Shown here: positions 10,840 through 22,753 of the stretch, piece after piece
How positions within the stretch are numbered: position 1 is the stretch's first letter
Layout of the letters: each line of letters starts with the position of its first letter
Assembly: GCF_022682495.2 (NCBI RefSeq)
Contig: NC_071392.1
Coordinates: 103,840,896 to 103,904,895 of the forward strand
Source of the DNA: Desmodus rotundus
Lineage: Eukaryota > Chordata > Mammalia > Chiroptera > Phyllostomidae
DNA length: 64,000 nt
Direction of reading: 5' to 3'
Translations under genes and position numbers: made by a program
Notes under the pieces: model-generated
The model's database searches: none
The model's input: the letters and a program-made list of their open reading frames with translations, nothing else
Told to the model about the DNA's origin: nothing

Positions 10840-11012
10840 GGGGTCCGGATAAATCTGGATTTCACAGAAACGGGGAATGAATTTCAGTATCCGTATGTCC
10901 GATGCAATAGGGGGTACAATCTTACACTTCAAAAGTGGTCACTGGTTCTCTGAAGTTAAATTGAACTGGGTGCCTTATTTTTATTTTTCTTTGCTAAATC
11001 TGGCAACTCTAA
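10840..11012. repeat. palindromic DNA-transposon-like element, right half clear
   Basis: The right half carries aaattgaactgggtgcctta, then tttgctaaatctggcaactc. It matches the complement of the motif order seen at 41435-41530, so each copy shows one arm of the same palindromic mammalian repeat. The left arm here is badly decayed. Confidence 0.5.
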
Positions 11013-11059
11013 GCCCCACCCTTCCTTATTTCCTTTAATCTCTCAAAGAGACTGAAATG

Positions 11060-11195
11060 GAGACGCTGCGAGCATGCCCCTTTTACAAATGATCAAGTCT
11101 AAGTTCAAAGAAGGCAGAAAGTGGCTGGGCCAGGGCTGAAATTCAGGTCCGGCTGACTCCAAGGCCCTTGATTTTGAGATAATGATACAGAGCCC
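11060..11195 (-). repeat. MIR fragment
   Basis: Reverse MIR: ttttacaaatgatcaagtc, then ggctgaaattcaggtccggc and gactccaaggccctt. Confidence 0.65.
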
Positions 11196-11243
11196 TCAAG
11201 TCCAGTTGTAGGGTCACCGGGAAGCTGAGGAAACTTAAGCTTC

Positions 11244-11286
11244 TGGGCCCCTCACTTGCTGGGCCCCTCGCTTGCTGGGCCCCTTT
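11244..11286. repeat. 16-bp tandem repeat, about 2.7 copies
   Basis: The unit tgggcccctcacttgc is repeated with one change (tgggcccctcgcttgc), then partially (tgggccccttt). Confidence 0.9.
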
Positions 11287-11824
11287 CTAGGGCCTGGATA
11301 GGGGCCTAGGAATGTGTCCGCACGGTCCCTGGTTCCTGTAAAATGAACAAAAATCATTTGCTTTTGACAGTTAACAGCAATCAGCAGAAGCCACTGTCTC
11401 CTTCCACTTAGATTCCCCACTGCCGCACTTGACCTTGAGTAGGTGGGTGTGGAGCGGCCAGTGGTGTTTTGGGGATTCAGCCAAAAGAAAGTTCATTCGG
11501 GACTTTGTGATGTTTCAGCTTCTTAAAAATCTGAATTTGTTGTGATTTCTTTTCTTAATTCAAAGAAAAATTTACCCGTGTGCTTTCATTTTGGACTCAT
11601 AATTTTGTATTATTTTTCTTAAATAAGACCCCCCAAATAGCATATGCAGCAGGCCCCACTCTAACCAGGTCCACCTCTGGTCATAGCTTATTCCAAGCCC
11701 TCCCTACTCCCAGAACTTCAGACACGCACACGTATTCATTCGGTAAGCACAGATGTCCTCCCACGAGCCAGGTAAGGGTGAGGCCTGCTGCTTCTGGGTG
11801 GAGACGCCTCTTCTGCTTTCTCGG

Positions 11825-11960
11825 TGTAGAACGGGCATAGGTACTTGGCCTTGGTTTTCTCATCTCTAAAAATGAAGACAAAAGGACCCATCTCATATTA
11901 TTATTGTGACCAGTCCCTGAGATGCTGTTCGTAAAACACCTTGTCCTGTTACTATTGCTG
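11825..11960 (+). repeat. MIR fragment
   Basis: ggttttctcatctctaaaaa, then catctcatattattattgtg: the middle and 3' parts of a forward MIR. Confidence 0.65.
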
Positions 11961-12451
11961 GCCTAGTAATTGCTCCAGTATGACGACTGTACCTACAACT
12001 TCATTGCCCGTCACACCTTTGCAAGAAGCTTCCAGTCATTATCAGAACAGCAGCTGACGGCTGTCCACGGGGGTTGAACGTATCTTGGCCCACGAGCCTT
12101 GACATACCGTCGTTTAAACAGCGTCCGTAGGCAGAATTTGTTTTCCTTGAAGGAATAGCATGAAAGAGACTGGAATGGGAAGAAACCAAATGGATGACAT
12201 GCAATGAATATAAGTGTGTATGTGTATGGATACACTGGATCAAGATGTGAAATGCCTTTCTTCTTGCAGACCATGGGAGAACACTTACTAACTAGGGATA
12301 ACCTGTGGGAGACAAAGGGTTCATCGATTTCCTTCCAACCGTTTTACTCTTTCACCAGAATCTGCCCCATTATCTCATACATCGCAGCCACGCCCCCGAG
12401 AGAGCACCAGGAGGCAGGTGCTTATTAATTTTATTTTTCCTTCTCTTAGGG

Positions 12452-12612
12452 CAGTGGTTCCCAACCTTGACTGCACATTAGCGTCTCTAGGGGACCTTTA
12501 AAAAATCCCCGTGCTGGGGCCCTACCCCAGACCAATTAAACCAGACTCTGGGGGGGGGGGGACGGAGGCATCAGTATTTTTTTAAAGCTCTCCTGGTGAT
12601 TCCAGTGTGTGG
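12452..12612. repeat. MER5A-type hAT-Charlie element
   Basis: Begins cagtggttcccaaccttgac and continues through gcacattagcg, gggccctaccccagacca, a ctctggggg block and ctcctggtgattccagtgtg, the layout of MER5A. Terminal inverted repeats are decayed at the right end. Confidence 0.85.
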
Positions 12613-13403
12613 CAGAGAGACGGCTAGAAGCCCGGTCTTTGGGAGAATGAGGACGTGACCCCAGATTCACAGCAGAGGAGGCAGCAGCAGAGACAGGACT
12701 GAAGGCTCCCAATTCTTAGTGAAGATCCTGAACTGCAACCACCCTCCTATGTAAGATTGCCCCCTTTTTGTTCCTTTCTTTCCCTTGATTTTTTATTTCT
12801 GAAGTGTTTGGGCTCCTTTTAGAATGATTCCAGACAAAATTTGAAAATGTTAAACTGTGAAACAGATTCTTTGGAGTGTAGACCACAGGCATGCCTACCC
12901 TGAAAGAAAACACTTTTCCCCCCCAGAGTCTTCCATGTAAATATCCTCTGAAGCCAGAAGACCAGCCTAACCTTGAAAACTACAAACTTCACAACATATC
13001 CAACATACATATACATATCCTACAAACACACGTGTATTCTCCATGCCAAAATCATGCCTTATTTCTCTGCACATTTCTTTCCCACATGCAGAGACCTCCT
13101 CTACGGAAAAAGTACTCCATTTAAAAAGTGTGTTTATTTAAACCTTGGCTCTTTCCAAAAAGGATTTGAGGTGGCATGCAAAAACATATATATGGCAGCA
13201 GAAAAAAGAACACAAGGAAAAACAGTGGAGGGAAAACATGGGGAGGGAAAAATGAAAGTCAAGGGTGAGGTTTGTGCATAGAATATGGGCTAGGGGGACT
13301 GAGACTTAGGTGCTGAGCTTCCTGGCAGCCAATGCAAAGAAGAAAATGTGATCAATTACATTAGTGCCTTTCCAACTTTCTGTTATTCAAATGTAAGCAT
13401 GTT
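12613..13403. other. no feature recognised
   Basis: AT-rich unassigned sequence with several short open frames (65-102 codons) that show no family resemblance. Confidence 0.5.
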
Positions 13404-14102
13404 GTGCCCGTTTCAGTGGCACATATGAGGGGACACACACACACAAAACGGAATCATCTGGAGGGTGGGCCCCTTGTACTACAGGCTTCCTCTGCTAGGT
13501 GAGTGTTCTAGGAACCCATCTGTATCAGTGTGCCAGCTGGTGCTGTTGTGAGAGGCTGCATTCAGCTTTAGTGGATTTCTTTTGAAGACTCTTCCAGTGG
13601 GTTTCCCCCCTTCATGACGGGTGATTTATGAGCATACCTGCCCACACCACGCGCTGACTGTTTAGCAGTTTTTGACCAAAACCAGCATGACCCCTGTGCC
13701 CCACCCTCCCTATTCACCAGACCTTGCCCAAAGCAACTTTTTGTTTGTTTGTTTCCCTGGATTAAAAAAAAAAAAAGTCCTTAAAAAGAAATGTTTTGCC
13801 AATGGGGAAGGGGTGAAACAAGCAAACAAAAACGGCAGAAGCACTAAAAGGCATCAAAATCCACGAGTTCAAAAACTGTTTTGAGCTGTGTAATAAATGT
13901 CTCAATAGGTGTATCGCACCAAATGGAGCGTACTTGGGAGGCGAGTGAGCTTTAAACGTGTAAGAATAAATACACAATTTTTATAAATAAAGTCCATTTT
14001 GGGGGTCCCCCATCGTATACTAAAACTGAAACTAAACAAGGAAGATCGGTATGGCCACCGCGCAAGGATGACACGCAAATTAGGGACACATTCCATACTT
14101 TT
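13404..14102 (+). pseudogene. U6 snRNA pseudogene split by a mariner insertion
   Basis: The first 22 nt of U6 are at 13404-13425 (gtgcccgtttcagtggcac then ata) and the remaining 85 nt at 14018-14102, including the well-conserved core gcgcaaggatgacacgcaaa and a terminal ttccatacttttt-like end. After removing the intervening element and one TA, the copy is exactly 107 nt with no indels. By hand I count about 85 of 107 positions matching my recollection of mammalian U6, with many mismatches being transitions. It is a dead retrocopy of the spliceosomal RNA, not a functional gene: the 5' stem and GCTTCGG loop are mutated and no upstream snRNA promoter is apparent. Confidence 0.92.
13426..14015 (+). 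mobile_element. internally deleted mariner (Tc1/mariner) transposon
   Basis: A 590-bp non-autonomous mariner flanked by TA target duplications (13424-13425 and 14016-14017). The terminal inverted repeats are decayed: the left begins tgaggggacacacac, and the right, read inward, begins cgatgggggaccccc; both continue to caaaa-gga. The left repeat has an expanded CA run. The interior keeps the 3' part of a mariner transposase, readable as QFLTK, then PHPPYSPDLAQSN (about 13696-13734), then scattered matches to the family C-terminus. The third catalytic Asp of the DD34D triad, expected right after PDLAP-S, is Asn here, and frameshifts are present. Full-length mariners are about 1.3 kb, so roughly half is missing. 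Confidence 0.92.
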
Positions 14103-14477
14103 ATAGAGGAGTTAAAGAGAAAAAAGGTCAAGTAGGCTAAGAAACTCAGTGTGAAAGAAGGTGAAGGATCCCAGCCCTACCTTCACGCCTCACACCTTTC
14201 TCCGGAGGGTACTGTAGAGGGTCTTGAAGGAAACCCAAAAGCTCTGCAGAGACAAGATTGAAAGGCATGGATTTCAAAGTGCTTCACTCTGTCCGTGATT
14301 CTCGATGTCCATAAGACAGAAACAAACAGAACGACTTGAACAAATCAGAACTTTTTCTGATATTGGTCAGGAGAGAAGTTTTCCTAGGGGTCCTTATAAA
14401 AGGGGCACACACTGTGTGTGGGCGGGTGGGGCAGGGGGCTTTCGCAAACACGTGAGATATAAAATATTCCATTACCC

Positions 14478-14693
14478 TGCGCTGGCTGCTGTACCTCAGT
14501 GGATTGAGCACAGGCCTGGGAACCAAAGGGTTGCCGGTTCCATTCCCAGGCAGGACACATGCCTGGGCTGCAAGCCAGGTTCCCAGTAGGGGGAGTGCGA
14601 GAGGCAACCACATACTGATGTTTCTCTCCCTCTCTTTCTCCCTCCCTTCCCCTCTCTCTAAAAATAAATAAATAAAATCTTTTAAAAAACCCC
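14478..14693 (+). mobile_element. Ves-type bat SINE with 10-bp target duplication
   Basis: Complete forward copy. Head gcgctggctgctgtacctca with B-box-like ggttccattcc, then a body with ggacacatgcctgggctgca, a CT-rich tract (ctccctctctttctccctcc) and the tail aaaataaataaataaaatc. It is flanked by tccattaccc at 14468-14477 and 14694-14703. Low divergence and an intact duplication make it one of the youngest insertions here. Confidence 0.96.
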
Positions 14694-14703
14694 TCCATTA
14701 CCC

Positions 14704-15384
14704 ACCCCGAATTTTCATTATATTATATATTTGTATGTAGATAAGAAATATATCTCTCTCACATACGCCCTGTCCCTAAAACACAAATGCAGGCATACTT
14801 GAACAAACCCCCAGTAAACGGGTTCCCAGTAAACAGCCTCTTTGTTTTTAATACCCAAGCTTCACGGAAGGCGCGTTTCTCATAACCTACAGACCAGTAT
14901 TTATAAAGAAAAACATATACTTGTATCCCCAAAACTCAATGTAACATTTCTATCAGAATGGCACCCAGGGAAAGTAACTTTTCAGCTATTGTTGAGAGAA
15001 CGTTTGAACCACATTTGGAAAAGTCCAGCACGGAACAAAGAAGGAGACAAGCCATGGGGTGCGGCCGTGTCGTCAGGCGCACACCGACTACTCATCTGGC
15101 GGTTGGGAAGCCAGGCCTTAAGCATTTCAGGCCCTAACAAGCTGCTTTGACATGTGGTAAGCATTTTAAGTGCCTCGTTCCATTATAGAAGACTACTTGG
15201 TGGCTTGGGTTGCCGTGTCTTACAGGATGATTTTTTTCCATTTAACGCCACAAGAAACCAACTCTTGGGTATCTTTTTAGGCAGAGCAACAGAATTTCAG
15301 GATCACCAATGTTCAGTGGGAGACGCTTATTTCCGTATGGGGAGGGACCTTTGAGACACCCATACATGCTGCCCTCAGACCCGT
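14704..15384. other. no feature recognised
   Basis: Unassigned sequence. The longest frame (102 codons, plus) resembles no known protein. Confidence 0.5.
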
Positions 15385-15672
15385 GGTTCTCAGCTTCACT
15401 CCATTCAGTCTCTGCTCAAACGCCCCCACCCCAGCCAGGCCCTCCCCGACCACTCTGATGAAACCAGCACCCTCAGCCAGCACGTGCCTTCACGGCTCCA
15501 CAACACTACATTGCATACGTACCTGTTTAACTGTTCACGGTTCGTCTCCCCTCCAGAATATCAGCTCCGTGTGGGCAGGGACTTGGCTGTTTTTGCTCAT
15601 GGCTGCATCCTCAGTGCCTGGAACAGTGCCTGGTGCACAGGGAGGAACTCAATGAGTGGTGACTGAATGAAG
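15385..15672 (+). repeat. L2 3' end
   Basis: Typical L2 terminal order: cattcagtctctgctcaaac, gccctccccgaccactctg, a ctccgtgtgggcagggac block, cctcagtgcctggaacagtg, cctggtgcac and a final gtgactgaatgaa. Confidence 0.85.
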
Positions 15673-16514
15673 ACGAAGTGCAAATGAAATGGGATGGCTT
15701 TTGACGCTGCCCAGAATGACCACAGTTGTGCTGCCCTTTCTCATTCCCTTTACCGCCCCCCTGAAATAAATACACAGGAATAAAAGGGATTGAGAAGCCC
15801 GTTCTTCTGAGGGACCACACAGAGCTCAAGATAAGGTCAAGGTTGTCTTCTCTTTTTCCCTTATGCTCTCTCTTTCTCTTTGTTCTTCAGTGAAAACCTC
15901 GAGGATTCAAAGATGGGGAATGGAGGTTAACCCAGGTGGCTAAAGGCCGTTCTTTCCTTCATGGACTTGTTAGGAGGCAACAGAAGGCACCAAATGAGAG
16001 GAGGATGAGATGGAGCTTTGGCTGGAGGATGGTAAAACCCAACAAAGGAACAGCTTCTGTGCAAGATCCTTAGTTATGAGCAGCTTTCCAATCGCTGTGT
16101 GTGTGAAGAGTGCGCATACGGCTCCAAGCAGGTTCTCACAGCCACGCTGGGCTCAGGCTGGCTTTCCAATAAGAGCCCCAAGCATTTCCACCCCTCACTT
16201 CTTTGGCATTTCCTTCAAAGACCTGCCACTTTTTGTTTTTTTTTTCATCCTATGGAAAGCAGATAGGATGGCTTTTAAATACATTTGGCTTCTCTCTCCT
16301 CCTTGATTTTAGTTAAACATACTATCTTTGATGGTGAACAAAACCAACCGGTCTTCAGTATGTATGGGAGGGATGACCTTGGAAATGTTGACTGAGAGAC
16401 ATCAGAGATCTCCAGAATCCAACCAGATATTGTTGTAAATTCTAAAAGAATCTGTGGTCCTGGAGACATAAGGAGTACCCAAACAGACTATAGGAGTCCC
16501 TCAAGTTCAAAGGT
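15673..16514. other. no feature recognised
   Basis: Unassigned sequence. A perfect 9-bp inverted repeat (ccatcctat / ataggatgg, near 16244-16270) is the only structure noticed. Confidence 0.45.
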
Positions 16515-17330
16515 CTAGAGACTTCCTGTCAAGATGGCAGAGTGGTAAACACTGCGTTAGCCTCCTTCCACGACCACGTCAAAATTACAACTAAATTATA
16601 GAACACCTGCCTTGAGAACCACCTGAAGTCTAGCTGAACAGAATTTCTGTAGGTAAGTAAATAAAGAAGCCACATGGAGACTGGTTGGAAAGGCAGAGAT
16701 GAGAAATGGGCTGGCCTTCCACCCATGTGTGGTGGTTAAGAAATGCAGGGGTTATCTTGGCTTTGGAAGCCCCCTGAGGAGCAAAGGATCCCAGCCCCAC
16801 CCTGAGCTCCCCAGCCCAGGGCACCAGGGCCAAGAAGAGGAGTCCCCATAACACCTGGCTGTGAAAACCAGCCAGGACTGCACCCCAGTGAGGCAGGAAG
16901 CTGCTGTCGTCCCAGGCATCCCTCCCGAGGAGCCTGCCAATGGGCTGATTTGCTTACACCCTCGCTTGCTTCAAGCTCCAGTGCTGGGGCAGCAGCTTGA
17001 AAAGCACCAGGGACTTCGGGCCAGGAACTAAATTGACTAGCTGCAGGGCGAGGCCTGGAGGGGCAGGGGGCAGGGCAGCCTTCTCTGGGGACAGAATTGT
17101 AGGCAGGTGCCACTGTTCCCTTGTTCGGCCCTGTCCCCATCCAGTTGCAGTGGCAGGTGGGCCCCAACTCTGAGCTCTCTGTTAACCAAAGGTCCAGAGA
17201 GCTTTTGAGCATGGAACACTTTGAGAGTGAAAGGGACACTATTAATAAAGCAAAAACCAGGACTGTCCCAGACAAACAGGGACAGATAGCCATGCCACCT
17301 AAGCAGGGTGACTTAGACATGTCCAGAGAA
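16515..17330 (+). mobile_element. L1 5'-region remnant
   Basis: Begins cttcctgtcaagatggcaga, the characteristic L1 5' UTR opening, followed by GC-rich 5' UTR-like sequence. A 194-codon minus-strand frame across it is a by-product of this composition. Whether it belongs to the same insertion as the L1 3' part at 17800-18972 is uncertain. Confidence 0.65.
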
Positions 17331-17799
17331 CCAAGGATGTATCAAATGTAATCAGGTAATCACATGGGAGGTAGCTGCAAACTTCCATGAGTAGACCAGG
17401 GGCCGCGAGCTGCCCTTCCTGCAGTGATAAATTGACATAACAGTTCTCATTATGGTTCAGGGTATCCCATCCACAGCTCTGACACTCCTCCACTGCCCGG
17501 GACCAAATCACTGGTTGTTACACAACCTCATCACACTGAGAAATGTTCTCTCCAAACCCATGAGATGATATGATGAATTCCTACGTGGATATTGAGAGCA
17601 CTTTCCCTGGATTCTGCAGTTGCGAATCTTGACTCTGCGGGAATCTCTAGAACATGTGCCAGGGATCCCTTGGGCGGTCGGGTGAGGTCTAAGGACATCA
17701 TCTCAAAACAATGCTTCGACACACACAAGGATGCATACGATGCGCCCGTGGTGCTGGGAACACCGCCCGTCGACAAGAAAAGAATGAACGGGTTCTTAC

Positions 17800-18972
17800 C
17801 TCTTGTCGTCATACACAAAAATCGACCCAGAGTGGATCACAGACCTGACCGCAGGTCCTAGAACCATGAACTTTCTAGAAAACAACATGGGAGACAATGA
17901 TTGCAGGTCCAGGGTTGGTTAAGTTTTGTTATGGGAGAAAACGTTCATAAACTGGACCTCATCAGAGTTTAAAACTTTTGTTCTTTAGAAGACAAAAGTG
18001 AGAAAACAAAAAGGCAAGCTACAGACCAGGAGAAATGCCATACGTCTATCAGACAGATATTTAAAGGAAACATGAAAGGAATACATAACAAATATATGAA
18101 GAACTTTCACAACTCAATAGATGACAAATAACTTAATTTTTTAAAAGGGCAGAAATTTTGAACAGACACTCTAAAAAGGAAGATATGCACGTAAAAGATG
18201 TTCGCCATTTTCAGTCACCAGGGGAATGCAAATTAAACTATAATGAAATGCCATTACACATCCATTAGATCGGCTAAAATTGAAAGACTGACTATAGCTA
18301 GAGTTGTCAAGGATGTGGAGCAATTAGACTCTCTTACGTGGCTGGTGGGAATGTGAAAAGGCGTAACCACTTTGGAAAATAGTTTGGCAGTTTCTTAAAA
18401 AGTTAAAAATTCCCCTACCATCTGACACCCAAGTGAAAAGAAAACAGAAGTCCACAGAAAGATTTGTATGTGAATGTTAATAGCAAGTTTGTTTGTAACA
18501 GCTAAAAACTGGAGACAGTGTAATTGTCCATCAGCAGGTAAATGAATAAACACCTTGTGGTATATCCATACCACGAGTTAACTACTTAGCAATAAAAAGA
18601 ATAAAAGCCATGTATGATAAACACACAGCGTGGATAAATGTCAAAATCATTATGTTGAGTGAAAAGGCCAGATTCCCATCCCTGCCCACAAAATAGACTC
18701 ATAATGCATGATTTCATTTAGGTAGAATTTTCAAAAATGCAAACTAATTTATAGAGACAGAAAGCAAAGCAATGGTCGGCCGTGGATGAGTGTGGTAGAG
18801 AGATGGATTATACACGGGCAGAAAGAAACTGTTGTGGGGTGGGGGGTGAAAAAGTCCATTGTCTTGATTGTGGTGATAGTTTCATGATATCTATATATCT
18901 ATACATATGATATAATTTAACACTTTATTTTCACTTTATGTTTCAATTAAACCTCAATAAAAATATTAAAAC
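17800..18972 (+). mobile_element. old L1 (L1M class) 3' region
   Basis: Decayed end of ORF2 plus 3' UTR. Phrases typical of L1 ORF2 appear in order: cgacccagagtggatcac, ctggacctcatcag, agaactttcacaactcaa, aaatgccattacacatccat, gctggtgggaatgtg, atagtttggcagtttctta, atgaataaacaccttgtgg and tatgttgagtgaaaaggcc. It ends in an AATAAAAATATTAAAA tail. Frames are broken throughout. The sequence from 17330 to 17800 is unassigned. Confidence 0.88.
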
Positions 18973-19320
18973 ATTGGGATATAGTCATGAGTTTCTTTAT
19001 TAACGCATTAAATAAGTGAGATCTAGCACCAGCCTTCATAGCTTCCACAATTTGGAAACAATGCTGAGTATAAAAGATATTTGAGGATATTTGTAACAAC
19101 CAAATATAATAAATATGAAAGCACCTGCGATTTGTGTCGGTGACAGAGTCACAGGTCCTGCTAATGCTACTGTGGTTTGTTGTCACATTCATATTTGAAA
19201 GGAATGCTCAATTTCACTTAGAGGTTGGTGAAAATAAATACACTTTTTTCCGTCCACATTTACAGATTTCCCCCTGCCGCCAAATTCTAGCCATGGACCC
19301 CAGGTTAAGAGTCTAGCTGG
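18973..19320. repeat. DNA-transposon-like repeat
   Basis: Ends ccatggaccccaggttaaga and contains ttagaggttggtgaaaataa, a combination seen in an old mammalian DNA repeat. Family not assigned. Confidence 0.5.
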
Positions 19321-20684
19321 AAGCAGCCTCAGCTAAGTGACTGAAGATAATAATCTCCCGAGAAGGTAAGCATATTTAACCCCCAGGAATATTTAGAGTT
19401 TATTATAGAAATATCAAGAATGGGAAAGAAATTTTAACAGTAAGCATATTTTAACTGAGATAAAATTCAGAAATAAATGTGGAAATACTTGACAGGGTCC
19501 AAAATCCTGATATTAATGTTTTTGTTAAGACAGAATCTGTTTATATTTAGTTAATGTACATATTTGAAGAGACTTATGTTTAAGAAGTATGGGACTATTA
19601 AGATAACATGTTGGTCAGACCTACTGAGGATAGTTGAAAATGTAATTGAATCATTGCTTAAACATGCAATTTTAAAAGTAAAGTCTTACTAAGTTTCTAT
19701 GCAATCATTGGCAAGCTGAAGAGAAAAGATTTACCGTATAAGTGAGATTTATTAGATTCATAAGAATGGATCGAGCAAGTAGAAACATTGGACGTTTGAA
19801 GTGTTTGCAGAGAAATCCAGAATATTAAATTTAGAAATGCCTTTTAAAATATTTATAGGCATTTAATTAGTTAAGCTTATAAGTGGGACCAAATACTAAT
19901 CAATCGCTTCTTTAAAAACAATGGCCGATTTTTGTTTTTCTAGCCTTAGAAATAGAACAACAGATTTGAAAAGGAAATGTAAAAACACAAGCAGGAAAAC
20001 CAGGTTTGGGAAATTGTCATTTTCGTTGTTCCAAATTATTTCCTAGACTTTGCGTACAGCCTATTCTGATACAAATCCCACCCCAAATCACATCACACAG
20101 TGTGGAGGACGGAAAATGGAACGAGCCACAGAAATCCAGGGTCCTTCTCTCATCTCCTGCTTATTTTTCACCTAAGCATCTGTCCTGTCCCCTTGTTGGG
20201 GCCTCTGCCATTGGAGGAATTAGCCACAAACACAAGAAAATTCTTTTCAGTGACCTAAGGAGAAGGAAGGTCACTCATTACACTGGGCTTAGGAACAAAT
20301 TTAAATGACCAAACCACTTAATTTTTCAAAATAGTGGAATATAAACAAAATGCTAAACTGGTGAACAAATGTGCATTCATTGCCAAAACCCAGTTGGTTT
20401 GGACAGCATTTCCCCCCAGTCCCTTCGGCAGAGCTGAATCCCTCGGCCTGCCCTGTCCAACAGTGTAGGGAATTCTCAAGGGAAATAAAATAGCCTTACA
20501 ATAAGCATTTTTAACAATTTACAACACTAATGGCCACTAAAGACCAATATATTAACTTCTCTTCTCGCAGAGTTACTGGGAAGACATAAAATAAAATAAT
20601 CTTTTTATGATCTCCTCAATTTGAGGTCATTTCTTCCTTTATCAGATAATTCTCTTTCAGAATTCAGACTGTATTAGTTAGGAT
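19321..20684. other. no feature recognised
   Basis: AT-rich unassigned sequence of about 1.36 kb. A donor-like cgagaaggtaagc occurs at about 19358-19370, but there is no matching exon evidence. Confidence 0.45.
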
Positions 20685-21060
20685 ATCAGTTTGACTGCTG
20701 TGACAGACAGACATTTCTCAAAAGTAGCTTTTGTTTGATATTCTTTTTTCTCACTTAGATGTCTGGGTAAGTAATTGATGGCTGCTTTGGTGGCTCCACA
20801 ATGATGTGGGATCTAAGGCCCCTCTGCTTTATTGCTATGCCATCATCAAAAAGTGGCTTCAGTTTTATAGCCCAAAATGGCTGCCCTGACTCCAGTCATT
20901 ACATCTGCATTCCAACCAGCAGGAAGGGGGAGAAGAGCTGTAGGGCTCACTCCTTTCTCCTAAAGGAACTTCCCAGAAGTTAAACGTATCATCTCCGTTC
21001 ACAGCCTATTGACCACACCATAATAATGACATCACCACACTTAGCTGCATAGGAGATTGG
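20685..21060. repeat. old interspersed repeat, class not assigned
   Basis: The blocks cattccaaccagcaggaagg, aaggaacttcccagaagtta and cttagctgcataggagattg are shared, in complement, with 61965-62160 (catttcccagcatcccttgc, agctgggcatggccaacag). The two are probably copies of one ancient repeat. Confidence 0.5.
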
Positions 21061-21119
21061 GAAATAATAGACTTTAGAAGAAGCATTTGCTAGATGTAAA
21101 ACACATAAGCTATGAATAG

Positions 21120-22060
21120 TTCAAAATGCATTTATCAGGAGTTCCTACAAATCGGTAAGACCAAGCCAAACGATCCAGTATGGTAGTGAATACAGAGCAT
21201 GAATGTGCAACCAAACCATGAAGTAGAAGAGGCCAATAAACATTTAAAAAGACACTCAACGTTATTAAAAATCGGGAGTACCCAAAGTAAAATACTCAGA
21301 AATATTATTTTGTACCTTCATATTAGTCAACACAAAAAAGATGAGTAACAACCAGTTTGGATAAAGTTGTGAGGAAGCGGATACGCTCCTAAAGTATTGG
21401 GAGATAAAGAAGTGATTCGGCCTCTGTAGAGGAAAGTTCAACAATCAAATATATGCATATATTTATAAATTATATTTTAAATTTATACATTCATATTATT
21501 TTATGTTTTAAATTGTGTATATTCATATACATCTAAAGTATGCATACCTTTCATGGCAGAAATTCAACTTCTATTAATCTCTCTTGGAAAAAGAATCCCG
21601 TAGGAAGGGCCCCAGGAAACATATATAAACATCCTCATCGAGGTATTATAACAGCAAAAAGTTGGAAACCGGTTAGGCCAATAGGGAATTGGTCAGATAA
21701 ATTAGGGTTTAAACATTGCAGCATTTAAAAAGAGAAAGTAGAGGTGTATGTTCACGAAATCTCTCCAGGATATCATTAAACGAAAAGGAACTACAAAACA
21801 AATATGCAAAATATGATCTCATTTATGTTGAAAAAATTGCACAAAACACAACTCCGTCTCTCTCCATCTCTCCGCCCCCTCCAGGTAGTCGGGGGACGTG
21901 CACCTAAGGCTGATACCACTGGTTATTTAAAGGGAAGGCAGTTCGTTTTAGAGGGAGGGTAGAGGAGGAATCAAAGGCAACTTCAATTTATATGTATTCT
22001 TTGACTTTTAAAATGACAATAATGTATTAATGTATTAGTTGAGTGATTAAAAATAAATTG
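21120..22060 (+). mobile_element. ancient L1 3' region
   Basis: Diverged ORF2-end and 3' UTR phrases: caataaacatttaaaaagac, actcaacgttattaaa, gtattataacagcaaaaagt, tggaaacc, attggtcagataaatta and gcaaaatatgatctcattta. An AT-rich stretch interrupts it at about 21440-21535. Confidence 0.75.
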
Positions 22061-22189
22061 TAAGACCAATCATTTTAAAAAGACAAATGATTTCAGGCTA
22101 AAAGAAATAATATATATAAATCACACAGCACAGACCTGGCACATGATGAAACGCTGTCATTATTCTGTATTTTGGGAAGTGATTTTTGA

Positions 22190-22345
22190 CAAAAATCTAT
22201 TTCCCCAGAGGCAGGGTTCCAGGCTCTATCACTAATTTGCTTTGTGACTGTTCCCATGTCTGCTTCCCAACTGCTGCTCTGTGAAAAATGAAGGGGTCGG
22301 ACTAAAGTCTCCCTCAGCATCAAATTCTGTGATTGGACACGTGTT
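22190..22345 (+). repeat. MIR3-type SINE
   Basis: ttgctttgtgactgttccca, then tgaaaaatgaaggggtcgga and ctaaagtctccctcagcatc, ending in a ttctgtgattgg block. The middle and end follow MIR3. Confidence 0.7.
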
Positions 22346-22364
22346 GCAAAAGTCCACACAAATG

Positions 22365-22745
22365 GCTTGTGTATTCGTTTTCCCTTGCTGTGGAACACAC
22401 GGTCACAAACTGAGTGGCTCAAAGCAGCGCACGCCAGCTCCCAGCTTCTGTGCGTCCGGAGTCCAGGCTCGGCCTCACTGGGGCCTCTGCACAGTCTCCC
22501 CCGGCTGCCTCAAGACCCGGGCAGGCTGCGCTTTCGCCTGGAGGCTGAAGCACGAGGGGAGGACCCCCTCCCAACCTCCTGTGCGTTGTTGGCACCATTT
22601 GTTTCCTGTGGCCGTATGACTGAGAGCCCCGCACCTGAGGGCGGTGGGCTGGAGGCCGCCCTCGGATCCCAGAGGCTGCCTGCAGTTTCCTGCCACATGG
22701 CCCTCACCCCGGGCAGTTCCAGTCACCAAACAGGGGCTCATACTC
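22365..22745 (-). repeat. LTR-like repeat (MaLR/ERVL type)
   Basis: Opens with gtattcgttttcccttgctg, then acaaactgagtggctcaaag. This resembles the complement of the 3' end of mammalian LTRs in which a stop-rich ctaacaca end follows. Diverged; no internal retroviral genes. A shorter fragment of the same type lies at about 49385-49490. Confidence 0.5.
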
Positions 22746-22753
22746 TTCAGAGG

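Noticed and set aside
16736..17320. 194-codon minus frame
   Set aside because: Lies on the antisense strand of an L1 5' region; no family resemblance.
19358..19370. Plus-strand splice donor (gaagGTAAGC)
   Set aside because: An isolated match to a short consensus in AT-rich unassigned DNA, without CpG island, open frame or acceptor nearby.
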